From NCBI GenBank assembly GCA_902560725.1, contig CACEMR010000003.1, positions 32,403 through 96,402 on the forward strand: DNA of 64,000 bases, given 5' to 3'. The DNA comes from an uncultured Alphaproteobacteria bacterium. Its GTDB lineage: Bacteria; Pseudomonadota; Alphaproteobacteria; HIMB59; GCA-002718135. Within the stretch, counting starts at the first letter, position 1; each line of letters starts with the position of its first letter. The translations under genes and the position numbers were made by a program. Below the pieces are notes generated by a model. It was not told the DNA's origin. It saw only the letters and a list, made by a program, of their open reading frames with translations, and ran no database searches. Of this stretch, positions 16,867 to 26,260 are shown piece after piece.

Positions 16867-18234
16867 TTAGTCAAAGATTTTACCAGGGTTCATTATATTA
16901 TTTGGATCAAAGCTTTTTTTAATTAACTTCATAAGAGGAATATTATCCGGGTGTTGTTTATTCAAGTATTCTTTTTTTTGCAGCCCTATGCCGTGTTCTC
17001 CTGTGATTGTTCCATCCATTTGTAGGGCTTTATCAATTAATTTATTACTAAACTCTCTTATGTAAGCATATTCATTTTCTTTTGTTGGATCATAAACAAT
17101 AGTTACATGAAAATTTCCATCACCAACATGTCCTACCATTGGAGCTTTTAACCCTGTTTCTTGAAGTTCATTTTCTGCAAATTTGATACACTCTACGATG
17201 TTTGAAATAGGAACGCAAACATCAGTAGCATAAACTCTTACATTGTCCCCCTGTGCTTTAACTGAATAATAAACATTATGTCTTGCTTTCCATATTGTAT
17301 TTCTTTCCTCAGTATTTGCTGCCCACTTAAAATCACTTCCATTATTATTTTTTGAAATATCTTGAACAACATTTATTGACTCTTTATTTGATATTTCGCT
17401 ACCATGAAATTCATAGAATAAAGTTGGGAGAATATCCATATTTTTAAGATTAGAATATTTTATACTGATATCCATTTGATCTTTGTTTAATAACTCTACT
17501 CTTGCTATTGGTACTCCATATTGAATTATTTCTTGAGCCGTTAATACAGCTGAGTCAAGATCTGGAAAATGACATACAGCACTCATTATACTTTCTGGAA
17601 TTGGGGACAATCTGAGATGAACTTCTGTTATAATACCTAGTGTTCCTTCTGATCCTACAAAAAGGTTAGTCAAATTGTATCCTGCTGATGTTTTTTTTGC
17701 CCTTGTTCCTGTTTTAATTATATCACCATTTGCTAGTACAACTGTAAGACCAAGAACAGCAGTTCTCATGGTTCCATATCTTACAGCCATAGTTCCTGAT
17801 GCAGAACAAGCTGCCATCCCACCTAATGAAGCATTTGCACCAGGATCAATTGGAAAAAAAACACCTTTATCTTTCAGATTTTCATTTAGTTGTTCACGAG
17901 ATACATTTGCCTGAACTCGACAATCAAAGTCATCCTCATTAATTGCAATAATTTTATTAAAGTTTTCTAGAGATATTGTAAAACCTTTATCATTTCCAAC
18001 AACATGCCCCTCTAAAGAAGTACCAGTGCCATAAGCAGTTACAGGAACTTTATACTCATTACAAATTTTCAAGATTTTTGATAGTTCATCATTATTATTT
18101 GGGAATAAAACAGCTTTTGGTAATACAGGATCGTAGGCATCTTCACCTTTTGCATGATTATTTCTAACACTTTCTGAAAAAGAGATTCTTTCCTTTAAAA
18201 GCTCTTTTAAATTGTCTAATAATCCTCTATCCAT
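16867..18234 (-). CDS. FAD-linked 2-hydroxyacid dehydrogenase (D-lactate dehydrogenase/GlcD type)
   Basis: A 455-residue FAD enzyme of the vanillyl-alcohol-oxidase fold, closest in appearance to mitochondrial-type D-lactate dehydrogenase. The FAD domain shows TAYGTGTSLEGH, FFPIDPGANASLGGMAACSASGT and GTLGIITE. The C-terminal domain has GHVGDGNFHVTIVYDP (substrate/metal His) and GTITGEHGIGLQKK. It is convergent with the dehydratase gene (4 bases apart). Oxidation of D-lactate, glycolate or a related acid and feeding of electrons to the respiratory chain is likely; the exact substrate is open. Confidence 0.88.
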   Translation of the reverse strand: MDRGLLDNLKELLKERISFSESVRNNHAKGEDAYDPVLPKAVLFPNNNDELSKILKICNEYKVPVTAYGTGTSLEGHVVGNDKGFTISLENFNKIIAINEDDFDCRVQANVSREQLNENLKDKGVFFPIDPGANASLGGMAACSASGTMAVRYGTMRTAVLGLTVVLANGDIIKTGTRAKKTSAGYNLTNLFVGSEGTLGIITEVHLRLSPIPESIMSAVCHFPDLDSAVLTAQEIIQYGVPIARVELLNKDQMDISIKYSNLKNMDILPTLFYEFHGSEISNKESINVVQDISKNNNGSDFKWAANTEERNTIWKARHNVYYSVKAQGDNVRVYATDVCVPISNIVECIKFAENELQETGLKAPMVGHVGDGNFHVTIVYDPTKENEYAYIREFSNKLIDKALQMDGTITGEHGIGLQKKEYLNKQHPDNIPLMKLIKKSFDPNNIMNPGKIFD

Positions 18235-18268
18235 ATTACGAATATTATTTGAAATTTATAAAAAGTAA

Positions 18269-19267
18269 ATGAATACTACACCTCTAGAATTAAATAAAAT
18301 ATATGATTTAGCATACAATGCTCTAAAAAAACATGGGTGTGATGATTTTAATGCTGAGTCTGTTGCAACTACTGTCACTCATGCTGAAAGAGACGGCAGT
18401 GTTTCACATGGTTTATTCAGAATACCAGGCTACATAGCTTCTTTAGAAAGCAAAAAAGTAAATGGAGTATCACGACCATCAAGTACTTACCTCACACAAA
18501 ATGCAATACGTGTTGAGGGTGATTATGGTTTTGCTCCTGTAGCAATAAAAGTTGGTTTACCGGATTTAATCAAAACTACATCTTCACACGGAGTTGGTAT
18601 CTTAACAATCACCAACACTCATCATTTTGCTGCTTTATGGCACGAAACTGAAGCATTAGCAGAAAAAAATTTAATTGGTATCGCGTGTACAGCCTATAAA
18701 CCAAGTGTTGCTCCAGCTGGTGCAAAAAAACCATTGTTTGGAACAAATCCAATTTCATTTGCTTGGCCTAGAAAAAATAATACTCCAGTTGTATATGATA
18801 TGGCAACATCAACTATGGCAATGGGGGAAGTTCAAGTAGCTGCACGAGATGGTCACAAAGTACCTTTTGGAACAGGATTAAATAAAGAAGGAAATAAAAC
18901 TGATGATCCATCTCAAATTGCAAATGGCGGAGTTCTATTAACATTCGGTGATTATAAAGGATCAGCAATAGCTATGATGATTGAATTGCTTTCAGCAGGT
19001 CTAGTAGGGGATTTATTTAGTTTTGAGGCAAAAGAAGAGGATAATAATGATGGGGGTCCTGCTAGAGGTGGTGAATTTATAATGGCTTTATCTCCTGAAT
19101 TGATAGCGGGAAAAGATTGGAACGAACATGCTGAAAAATTTTTTACACAAATGCTATCATTAGATGGCGTGCGTTTGCCGGGTCAAAGAAGGCACAACAA
19201 CAGAAATGACAAAGGTCCTAGAGAAATAAATACTAATTTATTAGAAAAAATAAAAAGTTTAATATAA
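18269..19267 (+). CDS. LDH2-family reductase, probably pyrroline-/piperideine-2-carboxylate reductase
   Basis: A 332-residue NAD(P)H enzyme of the malate/L-lactate dehydrogenase 2 superfamily. The motif SHGLFRIPGY and the run NTHHFAALWHETEALAE, PLFGTNPISFAWPR and FGDYKGSAIAMMIELL fit the DpkA/Lhpi subfamily, which reduces cyclic imino acids from D-lysine, D-proline or hydroxyproline breakdown. Malate- or ureidoglycolate-type members are the alternative. It is divergent from the FAD dehydrogenase with 34 bases between, and is followed by a serine hydrolase gene. Confidence 0.82.
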   Translation: MNTTPLELNKIYDLAYNALKKHGCDDFNAESVATTVTHAERDGSVSHGLFRIPGYIASLESKKVNGVSRPSSTYLTQNAIRVEGDYGFAPVAIKVGLPDLIKTTSSHGVGILTITNTHHFAALWHETEALAEKNLIGIACTAYKPSVAPAGAKKPLFGTNPISFAWPRKNNTPVVYDMATSTMAMGEVQVAARDGHKVPFGTGLNKEGNKTDDPSQIANGGVLLTFGDYKGSAIAMMIELLSAGLVGDLFSFEAKEEDNNDGGPARGGEFIMALSPELIAGKDWNEHAEKFFTQMLSLDGVRLPGQRRHNNRNDKGPREINTNLLEKIKSLI

Positions 19268-19278
19268 CTTTTAAAATA

Positions 19279-20478
19279 ATGGATCAGATTAAAGAAATTT
19301 TTCAAAAGCATATAGAGCAAGGACTCTGCAATGGCGCTGAATGGAAAATAAATTTTAAAGAAAAAATATACCATGAGTCTGTGGGCTTTAGGGATTTAGA
19401 AAAAAAAACAGATCTGCCTAAAAATTTACACTATCGTATATGGTCAATGACCAAACCAATAGTTTCATTTGCTACAATGCAGCTTGTTGAAAAAGATTAT
19501 TTATCTTTAAATGATACAATAGATAAGTATTTACCAGAATATAATAAAGTTAAAATTTTAAATAAAAATTCACAAAATATTGATGATACATATTTATCAA
19601 ATAATATACCATCAATTAAACAACTACTTTTACATACAGCAGGATTTACATACAATAGTAGCAATAACATTATTGCCGAAGAATATGATAGAAGAAAAAT
19701 TTTTCAGTCAGGAGAAACATCCTTAGAGGAAGAAGTTAATTCAATTTTAGGATTACCATTATTGTTTGATCCGGGTACTCAATGGCATTACTCTGTTTCA
19801 ATTGATATATTGGCAAGAATATTAGAAATTATTACTAAAGATAAACTTATAAACCTTTTAAGTGAAAATATTTTTTCACAACTTGAAATGAATAAAACTA
19901 ATTTTTATATTAACAAAGAAGAAAATATTAATTTAGCTGATACTTTTGAATTTTCTAAAGAAATTTCCAATATTAAAAACTTAAGTCCTGAAGCTAGAAA
20001 GTTAGTGAATTATTATTATCCATCAAATAATCCATCATATATAAGAGGTGGTCACGGTTTATTTTCTACAGCGGATGATTATATAAAATTTGCTAACATG
20101 TTAATTGATGGAAAAAATATTAAAGGTAAAGAGTTAATTAACATTGAAACATTAAATCAAATGAGAGTAAATGCATTAGATTCTCATTTACTTCCTCTTG
20201 AAATAACTTCAGTAAATACAATTAAAGATGAAAAATATATTAACGACCTCGAAGGTTATGGTTGGGGTTTAGGATTTAGAGTTTTAATTAATAAAACTCA
20301 ACAAAATTTATACGGTAACGTTGGTGAATTTGGATGGTCAGGATATGCATCAACATATTTTATGGTAGACTCTGTAAATAAAATATCAGCAGTTTTAATG
20401 ATGCAAATAATAGATGGAGATAGAATTCTAAAACAAGATTTTTATGATTACATTTATAAAAACTTAAAAACATTTTGA
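19279..20478 (+). CDS. Beta-lactamase-fold serine hydrolase
   Basis: A 399-residue class C beta-lactamase/D-aminopeptidase-like hydrolase (esterase EstB type). The nucleophile motif S-x-x-K is seen in RIWSMTKPIVSFA (about residues 57-60), with the tyrosine motif WHYSVSIDILARI and a GGHGLFSTADDYIKFANML stretch near residue 260. There is no signal peptide, so it acts in the cytoplasm and is unlikely to be a resistance enzyme. It overlaps the next transporter gene by 4 bases. Confidence 0.9.
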   Translation: MDQIKEIFQKHIEQGLCNGAEWKINFKEKIYHESVGFRDLEKKTDLPKNLHYRIWSMTKPIVSFATMQLVEKDYLSLNDTIDKYLPEYNKVKILNKNSQNIDDTYLSNNIPSIKQLLLHTAGFTYNSSNNIIAEEYDRRKIFQSGETSLEEEVNSILGLPLLFDPGTQWHYSVSIDILARILEIITKDKLINLLSENIFSQLEMNKTNFYINKEENINLADTFEFSKEISNIKNLSPEARKLVNYYYPSNNPSYIRGGHGLFSTADDYIKFANMLIDGKNIKGKELINIETLNQMRVNALDSHLLPLEITSVNTIKDEKYINDLEGYGWGLGFRVLINKTQQNLYGNVGEFGWSGYASTYFMVDSVNKISAVLMMQIIDGDRILKQDFYDYIYKNLKTF

Positions 20479-21335
20479 AACTATCCTCAACATCTATTGG
20501 TATAATTTTCGCCATTTTAGCTTATTTTTCATTTAGCTTATTAGATACAATTCAAAAAACTGCAGTTGTATATCATTCAATTTTTCAAATATTATTTTTA
20601 AAATATATTTTTACACTTTTTTTATCTGTAGCAGAATCATACAGAAAAAAAAATAATAATTTTTTTATATCTAAAAATTTTAAACTTCAAATTACTAGGA
20701 GCATATTGTCAATAATTGAATCTGGTTGTTTTGTTTTATCATTTAAATATTTAACATTAGCCGATGCGCATAGTATAGCTTCACTAACACCGGTAATTGT
20801 TGTAGCTTTGTCAGCAATTATATTAAGAGAAAATGTTAATTTAAAAACTTGGATTGCTATTTTTTTTGGTTTTTTAGGAGTATTAATTATTATGCGTCCA
20901 GGATTATCTATTTTCGACCCAAAATCTTTGATCCCCTTAGTTGCAGCATTTTTTTTAAGTCTTTATCAAATCGTAACGAGAAAAGTATCTGAAAATGATT
21001 CATCTGAAACATCGTTATTTTATACTTCAATCCTTGGAATAATTTTAATGTCATTTATGCTTCCATTTTTTTGGCAACCTATGCAATCATTTTCGTATTT
21101 TATATTTTTAGGTGTTGGGTTTTTTTTCTCTGTAGGTATTTATTTTCAAATAATTGCATTAGGTTATGCAAAGGCCAGTGTTATCCAACCATTTCATTAC
21201 ACACTAGTACTGTGGGCAATAATATTGGGATATATTTTTTATAATGATTTACCTGATATCCCTACATTAATAGGTGCAACCGTAATTACAATATCAGGCA
21301 TTTACGTTTTAAATTCTAGAACTCGATCAAATTAA
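20475..21335 (+). CDS. EamA/DMT-family transporter
   Basis: A 286-residue inner-membrane protein with ten predicted helices in two EamA repeats (about residues 5-140 and 150-280). The typical end of repeat one is ADAHSIASLTPVIVVALSAIILRENV and the matching segment in repeat two is ASVIQPFHYTLVLWAIILGYIFYND. It starts at TTG, overlapping the TGA stop of the hydrolase gene. Family members export or import small metabolites; the substrate cannot be read from the sequence. Confidence 0.9.
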   Translation: MKLSSTSIGIIFAILAYFSFSLLDTIQKTAVVYHSIFQILFLKYIFTLFLSVAESYRKKNNNFFISKNFKLQITRSILSIIESGCFVLSFKYLTLADAHSIASLTPVIVVALSAIILRENVNLKTWIAIFFGFLGVLIIMRPGLSIFDPKSLIPLVAAFFLSLYQIVTRKVSENDSSETSLFYTSILGIILMSFMLPFFWQPMQSFSYFIFLGVGFFFSVGIYFQIIALGYAKASVIQPFHYTLVLWAIILGYIFYNDLPDIPTLIGATVITISGIYVLNSRTRSN

Positions 21336-21373
21336 ATTTATTAATTGTAATAAAGGTAATTTTTACTAAAATA

Positions 21374-22864
21374 ATGATCATGTTTATTGGAATAGATTTA
21401 GGCACCTCCTCTATAAAAATGATTCTTATAGATTATGAACAAAATATATTAGCAACTTCAAACACAAGTCTTACGGTTCAAGTTTCTAGAGATGGTTATA
21501 GTGAACAAAATCCTGAAGAATGGATTAATGCAACTAATAAATGTTTAGATGCACTCAGAGAAAAAAAACCTAAAGAATTTTCTGAAACAATTTCTATTGG
21601 TATTTCAGGTCATATGCATGGTGCAACCTTAATTGATCATAGTGGAAATTTAATTAGACCTTGTATCCTTTGGAATGACACACGTTCTCATCAAGAGTGT
21701 CTCGAATTTGAAAAGCAAAACTTCGATGTACGATCTATTTCTGGAAATATAACTATGCCTGGATTTACAGCGCCTAAAATTAATTGGATAAAAAAAAATG
21801 AATTAGAAAATTTTAATAAAATTTTTAAAGTCTTACTTCCAAAAGATTATTTACGTTTTTATCTTACAGGTGAATATTACTCAGAAATGTCTGATGCTTC
21901 AGGAACATTGTGGCTAGATATTAAAGAAAGAAAGTGGTCTGATAAATTACTATCCTGTTCTTTTTTAGATTTAAAACATATGCCTCAACTTGTTGAGGGT
22001 AATGATAAAGCAGGTATTTTAAAAAAAAGTATAAAAAATAAATTTAAATTTAATCATGATATTACAGTAGTAGGAGGAGCAGGTGATAATGCAGCTGCTG
22101 CTGCAGGTATGGGTATTACTAAAGAAAATCAATCCTTCATCTCTTTAGGAACATCGGGTGTTTTTTTTACCCCAACGCAAAATTTTTTAAATAATACTAG
22201 TGATGCTGTACATTCTTTTTGTCATTGTTTACCAGATAAATGGCACCTAATGTCTGTAATGTTAAGTGCCAGTAATTGTTTAGATTGGGTATGTTCCATA
22301 ACAAACACTTCCATAAAAGACACTTTAAAAAATGTAGAAAATTACTTCCATGATGAAAAATCTATCATAAATTCATCATATTTTTTACCATATTTATCAG
22401 GAGAGAGAACACCACACAATAACCCGCATATTAGAGGTTCTTTCCATTCTTTAAAGACTATTACTGATGCAACAAATTTACAATATGCTGTTATTGAAGG
22501 TGTTAGCTTTGGAATACTCGATGGTGTCAATTCAATTTTAAAAGTTAATAATAAATTTGAAGATATATTTATGGTAGGAGGAGGTTCTAAAAGTACATTT
22601 TGGATTCAACTATTGTCAAATTTATTAAATAGAAATTTAAAAGTTTGTGATCAAAGTGAATTTGGAGCTGCTCTTGGGGTTGCAAGATTAGCAATGTACC
22701 AAGATCCATGGATTAAAAATACAGAAAAGATAATCAAAGAAATTAAAGTAACTGATACTTATAAACCAAATACAAATAAAATAGACTTACTTCTTAAAAG
22801 ATATGATATTTGGAAAGACCTATATAAAACAAATAGTCAGATTGCAGATAAATTAAATTTATAA
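21374..22864 (+). CDS. xylB: Xylulokinase
   Basis: FGGY-family kinase of 496 residues. The first ATPase-phosphate loop is FIGIDLGTSSIKMILID, followed by ISGHMHGATLIDHSGN with the substrate Asp region LWNDTRSHQE. The second phosphate loop is SLGTSGVFF and the adenosine motif is FMVGGGSKSTFWIQLLSN, a xylulokinase pattern. ATG codons at 21374 and 21380 are both possible starts. It stands without xylA or a pentose ABC transporter nearby, but with the sugar-acid genes upstream it suggests that the cell uses pentoses. Confidence 0.93.
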   Translation: MIMFIGIDLGTSSIKMILIDYEQNILATSNTSLTVQVSRDGYSEQNPEEWINATNKCLDALREKKPKEFSETISIGISGHMHGATLIDHSGNLIRPCILWNDTRSHQECLEFEKQNFDVRSISGNITMPGFTAPKINWIKKNELENFNKIFKVLLPKDYLRFYLTGEYYSEMSDASGTLWLDIKERKWSDKLLSCSFLDLKHMPQLVEGNDKAGILKKSIKNKFKFNHDITVVGGAGDNAAAAAGMGITKENQSFISLGTSGVFFTPTQNFLNNTSDAVHSFCHCLPDKWHLMSVMLSASNCLDWVCSITNTSIKDTLKNVENYFHDEKSIINSSYFLPYLSGERTPHNNPHIRGSFHSLKTITDATNLQYAVIEGVSFGILDGVNSILKVNNKFEDIFMVGGGSKSTFWIQLLSNLLNRNLKVCDQSEFGAALGVARLAMYQDPWIKNTEKIIKEIKVTDTYKPNTNKIDLLLKRYDIWKDLYKTNSQIADKLNL

Positions 22865-22888
22865 ATTTATTAATAAATTATTTAGAAT

Positions 22889-23326
22889 TTAAATTGTTGA
22901 TTTTTCTTCAATATATTTTCTTGCAAGTGAGTCTGCTTTATCATTAAATTCATTATTTGCATGGCCTTTTACCCAATTCCAAGAGATAATATGTTTTGTT
23001 ATTTCTTTATCTAAGATCATCCATAAATCTTTGTTTTTAACAGGTTTTTTATTTGATGTTTTCCAATCATTTGTTTTCCATTTATGAATCCAACTTTCTA
23101 TTCCGTCTTTTAAATACTTACTATCAGTAAAAATTTTTAGTTCCTTTTTTTCTTTAAAATATAAAATAGATTTAATTGCTGCTGTTAATTCCATCCTATT
23201 ATTTGTTGTATTATTTTCACCACCACTTAAGAAAACGGGTTCTTTTGAAGAGTCAATAATTACAACACCCCAGCCACCTATGCCGGGATTACCAGAGCAA
23301 GCACCATCAGTATATATAGTAATCAT
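22889..23326 (-). CDS. rnhA: Ribonuclease HI
   Basis: Removes RNA from RNA-DNA hybrids. The 145-residue protein has the catalytic acidic set in YTDGACSGNPGIGGWG (Asp), RMELTAAI (Glu), FTDSKYL (Asp) and NDKADSLAR (Asp), and the basic handle region WKTNDWKTSNKKPVKNKDLW. It follows homoserine kinase after 3 bases; ispH-thrB-rnhA is a conserved alphaproteobacterial order. Confidence 0.97.
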   Translation of the reverse strand: MITIYTDGACSGNPGIGGWGVVIIDSSKEPVFLSGGENNTTNNRMELTAAIKSILYFKEKKELKIFTDSKYLKDGIESWIHKWKTNDWKTSNKKPVKNKDLWMILDKEITKHIISWNWVKGHANNEFNDKADSLARKYIEEKSTI

Positions 23327-23329
23327 ATT

Positions 23330-24277
23330 TTAATAAACTTTATTATTTTGGTGCCATTTTAATATATTAAAATATTCCCTAGGATCTTTTTTAATAACAA
23401 TAGAATCGTTTTGATGAAATATATAATCGTGTATTCTGGTTATCAAAATTCTAACAGCTGCTATTCTTAAAATCAAATTAAATGATTGCAACTCTTCTTT
23501 TTCTAAATTTCTTGATAGATTGTAACCCTCAATTATTGCATTAAAAAATTTGTTATTAAAAGTATTTCCATTTTTTTCAAAACACCAATCATTTATTACT
23601 ATTGAAATATCGTATAATAGGAAATGAAAGCAAGAAAAATAAAAATCAATAACACCAGTAATCTTCTTTTCTTTAAAAAAAATGTTATCTTTAAATAAAT
23701 CTGCGTGCACAATTCCTGATGGTAAGTTTGTAGGTATAGAATTTTCCAAAAAATTTATTTCATTTTTTAGCTCTGAACATATTTCTATAAAATCAGTATT
23801 TTTGTTATTATCACATTTATTTAAAATTCTTTTTAACTCAGTAATATCAAGTCCATTATTTCTTTTTTGATTAAAATTTATTGTAAGATTGTGAAGATTG
23901 CCAATCATTTTACCCACCTCATAGCATTGTATATGATTAGGTGAGTCAATTTTTTTACCTTCAATAAAAGTTATAATTACTGCCTTTTTATTTTTAATTG
24001 AATTTATAATATTTTCTTTTTTATTTTTTAAGGGTTTAGGGCAACTAAAATTTTGATTATTTAAATATAATTTTAAGTCCATAAAGAATGGAAGATCTTC
24101 TTCTTTAACTCTTTTTTCAAATAGAGTAAGTATATAGGGTTTTTTATTACAAATAATTTTGTAATTTGTATTTTCTACTCCTTCAACTATTTCACTATAA
24201 GAATCTAATTTACCAATATTATATCCATCAAGAAAGTTTTCTATTTCTGTTTTTTTTAATTTTGTGAAAACTGCCAT
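23330..24277 (-). CDS. thrB: Homoserine kinase (APH-fold, ThrB type II)
   Basis: A 315-residue kinase of the aminoglycoside-phosphotransferase fold that phosphorylates homoserine, the step before threonine synthase (thrC at 2678-4045). The catalytic loop is HADLFKDN and the metal-binding Asp is in GVIDFYFS. The N-terminal lobe begins MAVFTKLKKTEIENFLDGYNIGKLDSYSEIVEGVENTNYKI, typical of this ThrB type. It lies between ispH and rnhA. Confidence 0.95.
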   Translation of the reverse strand: MAVFTKLKKTEIENFLDGYNIGKLDSYSEIVEGVENTNYKIICNKKPYILTLFEKRVKEEDLPFFMDLKLYLNNQNFSCPKPLKNKKENIINSIKNKKAVIITFIEGKKIDSPNHIQCYEVGKMIGNLHNLTINFNQKRNNGLDITELKRILNKCDNNKNTDFIEICSELKNEINFLENSIPTNLPSGIVHADLFKDNIFFKEKKITGVIDFYFSCFHFLLYDISIVINDWCFEKNGNTFNNKFFNAIIEGYNLSRNLEKEELQSFNLILRIAAVRILITRIHDYIFHQNDSIVIKKDPREYFNILKWHQNNKVY

Positions 24278-24280
24278 ATT

Positions 24281-25222
24281 CTAATTTTTTAATTTTTGAG
24301 GTACTTTAAAGTATACATCTTCTCTTTTATAATTTTCTTCATTAATTTTAATATCAAAATTATTTTTTAATTTATCTAATAGTTTTTTAACTAGTATTTC
24401 AGGTGAAGATGCACTTGCAGTGATACCAATATTTTTAATATTTTCAAATATACTAAGATTAAGCGAGTCTACATCTTCAACTAATATAGATTTTTTTGAA
24501 CCATAATTTTTAGCTACTTCAACTAATCTTAAAGAATTTGAAGAATTACTAGCTCCAATTACAAGAAAATAATCACAATTCCCTGCAATATTTTTTACTG
24601 CTTCCTGTCTATTAGTTGTAGCATAACAAATATCATTTTTTTTAGGCTCTAATACATTTTTAAATTTTTTTTTGATTTCTTTAACTATATCTTTTGTATC
24701 ATCAATTGATAAAGTTGTTTGAGTAACGTATGCAATTTCTTTTTCTACATCTAATGGTAACTTTATTACATCTTCTTTTTTTTCTACAAGATATATTTTA
24801 CCTTTTGTTTGTCCCATAGTACCTATTACTTCAGGGTGATTACGATGACCTATTAATATAAGTGGGAGTTCTTTTTTATCAAAATGTTCAACTTCTTTGT
24901 GAATTTTGCTTACAAGAGGACAAGTTGCATCAAAAAAAAGTAAATTTAATTTCGATGCTTCGGCAGGTACTGATTTTGGAACACCATGTGCAGAAAAAAT
25001 AACTGGTCTACTTTTATCTTTAATTTCATTTAATTCCTCAACAAAAATAGCACCCTCTGATTTTAAATTTTCAACAACAAATTTATTATGTACAATTTCA
25101 TGTCTTACATAAACTGGTTGACCATATTTTTTTAATGCTTCCTTAACCATTTCAATTGCTCTATCAACACCAGCACAAAATCCTCTAGGTCCAGCTAAAT
25201 AAATGTTAAGTTTTTTATTCAT
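24281..25222 (-). CDS. ispH: 4-hydroxy-3-methylbut-2-enyl diphosphate reductase
   Basis: Last enzyme of the non-mevalonate isoprenoid pathway. The 313 residues carry the three iron-sulfur cysteines in GFCAGVDRAIE, DATCPLVSKIH and DICYATTNRQEA, the His residues in FSAHGVP and GHRNHPEV, and the catalytic Glu region IAYVTQTTLS. It starts an apparent ispH-thrB-rnhA operon. Another enzyme of the same pathway, ispE, is at 54639-55475. Confidence 0.97.
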   Translation of the reverse strand: MNKKLNIYLAGPRGFCAGVDRAIEMVKEALKKYGQPVYVRHEIVHNKFVVENLKSEGAIFVEELNEIKDKSRPVIFSAHGVPKSVPAEASKLNLLFFDATCPLVSKIHKEVEHFDKKELPLILIGHRNHPEVIGTMGQTKGKIYLVEKKEDVIKLPLDVEKEIAYVTQTTLSIDDTKDIVKEIKKKFKNVLEPKKNDICYATTNRQEAVKNIAGNCDYFLVIGASNSSNSLRLVEVAKNYGSKKSILVEDVDSLNLSIFENIKNIGITASASSPEILVKKLLDKLKNNFDIKINEENYKREDVYFKVPQKLKN

Positions 25223-25273
25223 TTTATTCTACAATATTGTTATTTATGATATGTAAACACTAATACAATAATT

Positions 25274-25768
25274 GTGAAAAAATTTTTATTATTTTTTATA
25301 TTTATTTTGCTTTTTGGCTGTGACACTATAAGCAAAAAGGACAATGAAATTGCATTAATTGATTGTCCTGCGGTATTTTTTTCAACTGAAAATAATATAT
25401 TTGTCCAGGGAGACACAAAAAACCTAGATATGGAAAATATCGATTATAAAGCTTCACTTAATAATTATTATTTTGCAAATAATTGTAATATGAATTTAGA
25501 ATATAAAAATTATTTATTAGATCTATTATTCATTGTTGAACCAATAAATCCAAAAGATAAAAAGATTAATTTACCTGTTTTTGTTATATTGTATGATAAT
25601 AAAGAACGCATAATAGATAGACAATATTTTAGAATTAAAGATAATTTGATTTTTAATAAAGAAACATCAAGCTACGAAACAACTGAAGTTATTACAAACT
25701 TAAAAATTTCTTTGAAGAAAAACAACTATGTAAGTTTTATTACAGTTGGATTTGTTAATATAAATTAA
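25274..25768 (+). CDS. Small lipoprotein of unknown function
   Basis: A 164-residue predicted lipoprotein. The signal sequence ends in a lipobox LLFGC (Cys16), followed by a beta-rich periplasmic domain with two more Cys (DCPAVFF and NNCNMN). It starts at GTG. The spacing pattern, an early Cys in a CPAVxF-like element, suggests a small envelope protein family, but I cannot name it. It lies tail to tail with the ATP synthase b gene and divergent from ispH. Confidence 0.7.
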   Translation: MKKFLLFFIFILLFGCDTISKKDNEIALIDCPAVFFSTENNIFVQGDTKNLDMENIDYKASLNNYYFANNCNMNLEYKNYLLDLLFIVEPINPKDKKINLPVFVILYDNKERIIDRQYFRIKDNLIFNKETSSYETTEVITNLKISLKKNNYVSFITVGFVNIN

Positions 25769-25774
25769 TATAAA

Positions 25775-26260
25775 TTAATTTTTTAAAACGTTATTTAATT
25801 CCTTTATAGAGTCTGTAATTAAATCTGATTTTTTATTTTCTGTAAGGCTATTTTTTAAAATATGAGAAGCTGCTTCAATTGCAGAGTCTGATATGTAATG
25901 CTTTATAGACAAATTTATATCTCTCATTTGTTGTTCAATTTTATTTTCTGCTAAAATTTTACGTTTCTCAATTTGCTCAGATAATTTTTTGGAAGATAAT
26001 TGTTTTAATTCTGAAATTCTTTTTTCTGAATTTATTTTTAATTCTTGAATTTCTGTTTCAACTTTAATCTCTCTTGATTTCAATTCACTCAAAGTTTTTT
26101 GTGCTTCATTCTTAATATTTTCAGTTTCATTTAATTGATTCTTTATTTGTTGAATCTGAGAATCTAAGCTTATAATTAATATTTTTCTAACAGGATTAAA
26201 AATAGCCGCAATGAATAAAACAAAAGATACAGCTACCCAAAACTGAGGATCAGAAAACAT
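25775..26260 (-). CDS. atpF: F0F1 ATP synthase subunit b
   Basis: Peripheral stalk subunit, 161 residues. The N-terminal helix (FWVAVSFVLFIAAIF) is followed by a long charged coiled coil to the end. It is last in the F0 operon and overlaps the b' gene by one base. The F1 genes are not in the window, as is usual for alphaproteobacteria where F0 and F1 operons are separate. Confidence 0.93.
   Translation of the reverse strand: MFSDPQFWVAVSFVLFIAAIFNPVRKILIISLDSQIQQIKNQLNETENIKNEAQKTLSELKSREIKVETEIQELKINSEKRISELKQLSSKKLSEQIEKRKILAENKIEQQMRDINLSIKHYISDSAIEAASHILKNSLTENKKSDLITDSIKELNNVLKN

Noticed and set aside
19279-20478. Antibiotic-resistance beta-lactamase
   Set aside because: There is no signal peptide and the protein groups by appearance with cytoplasmic esterase/peptidase-type serine hydrolases.
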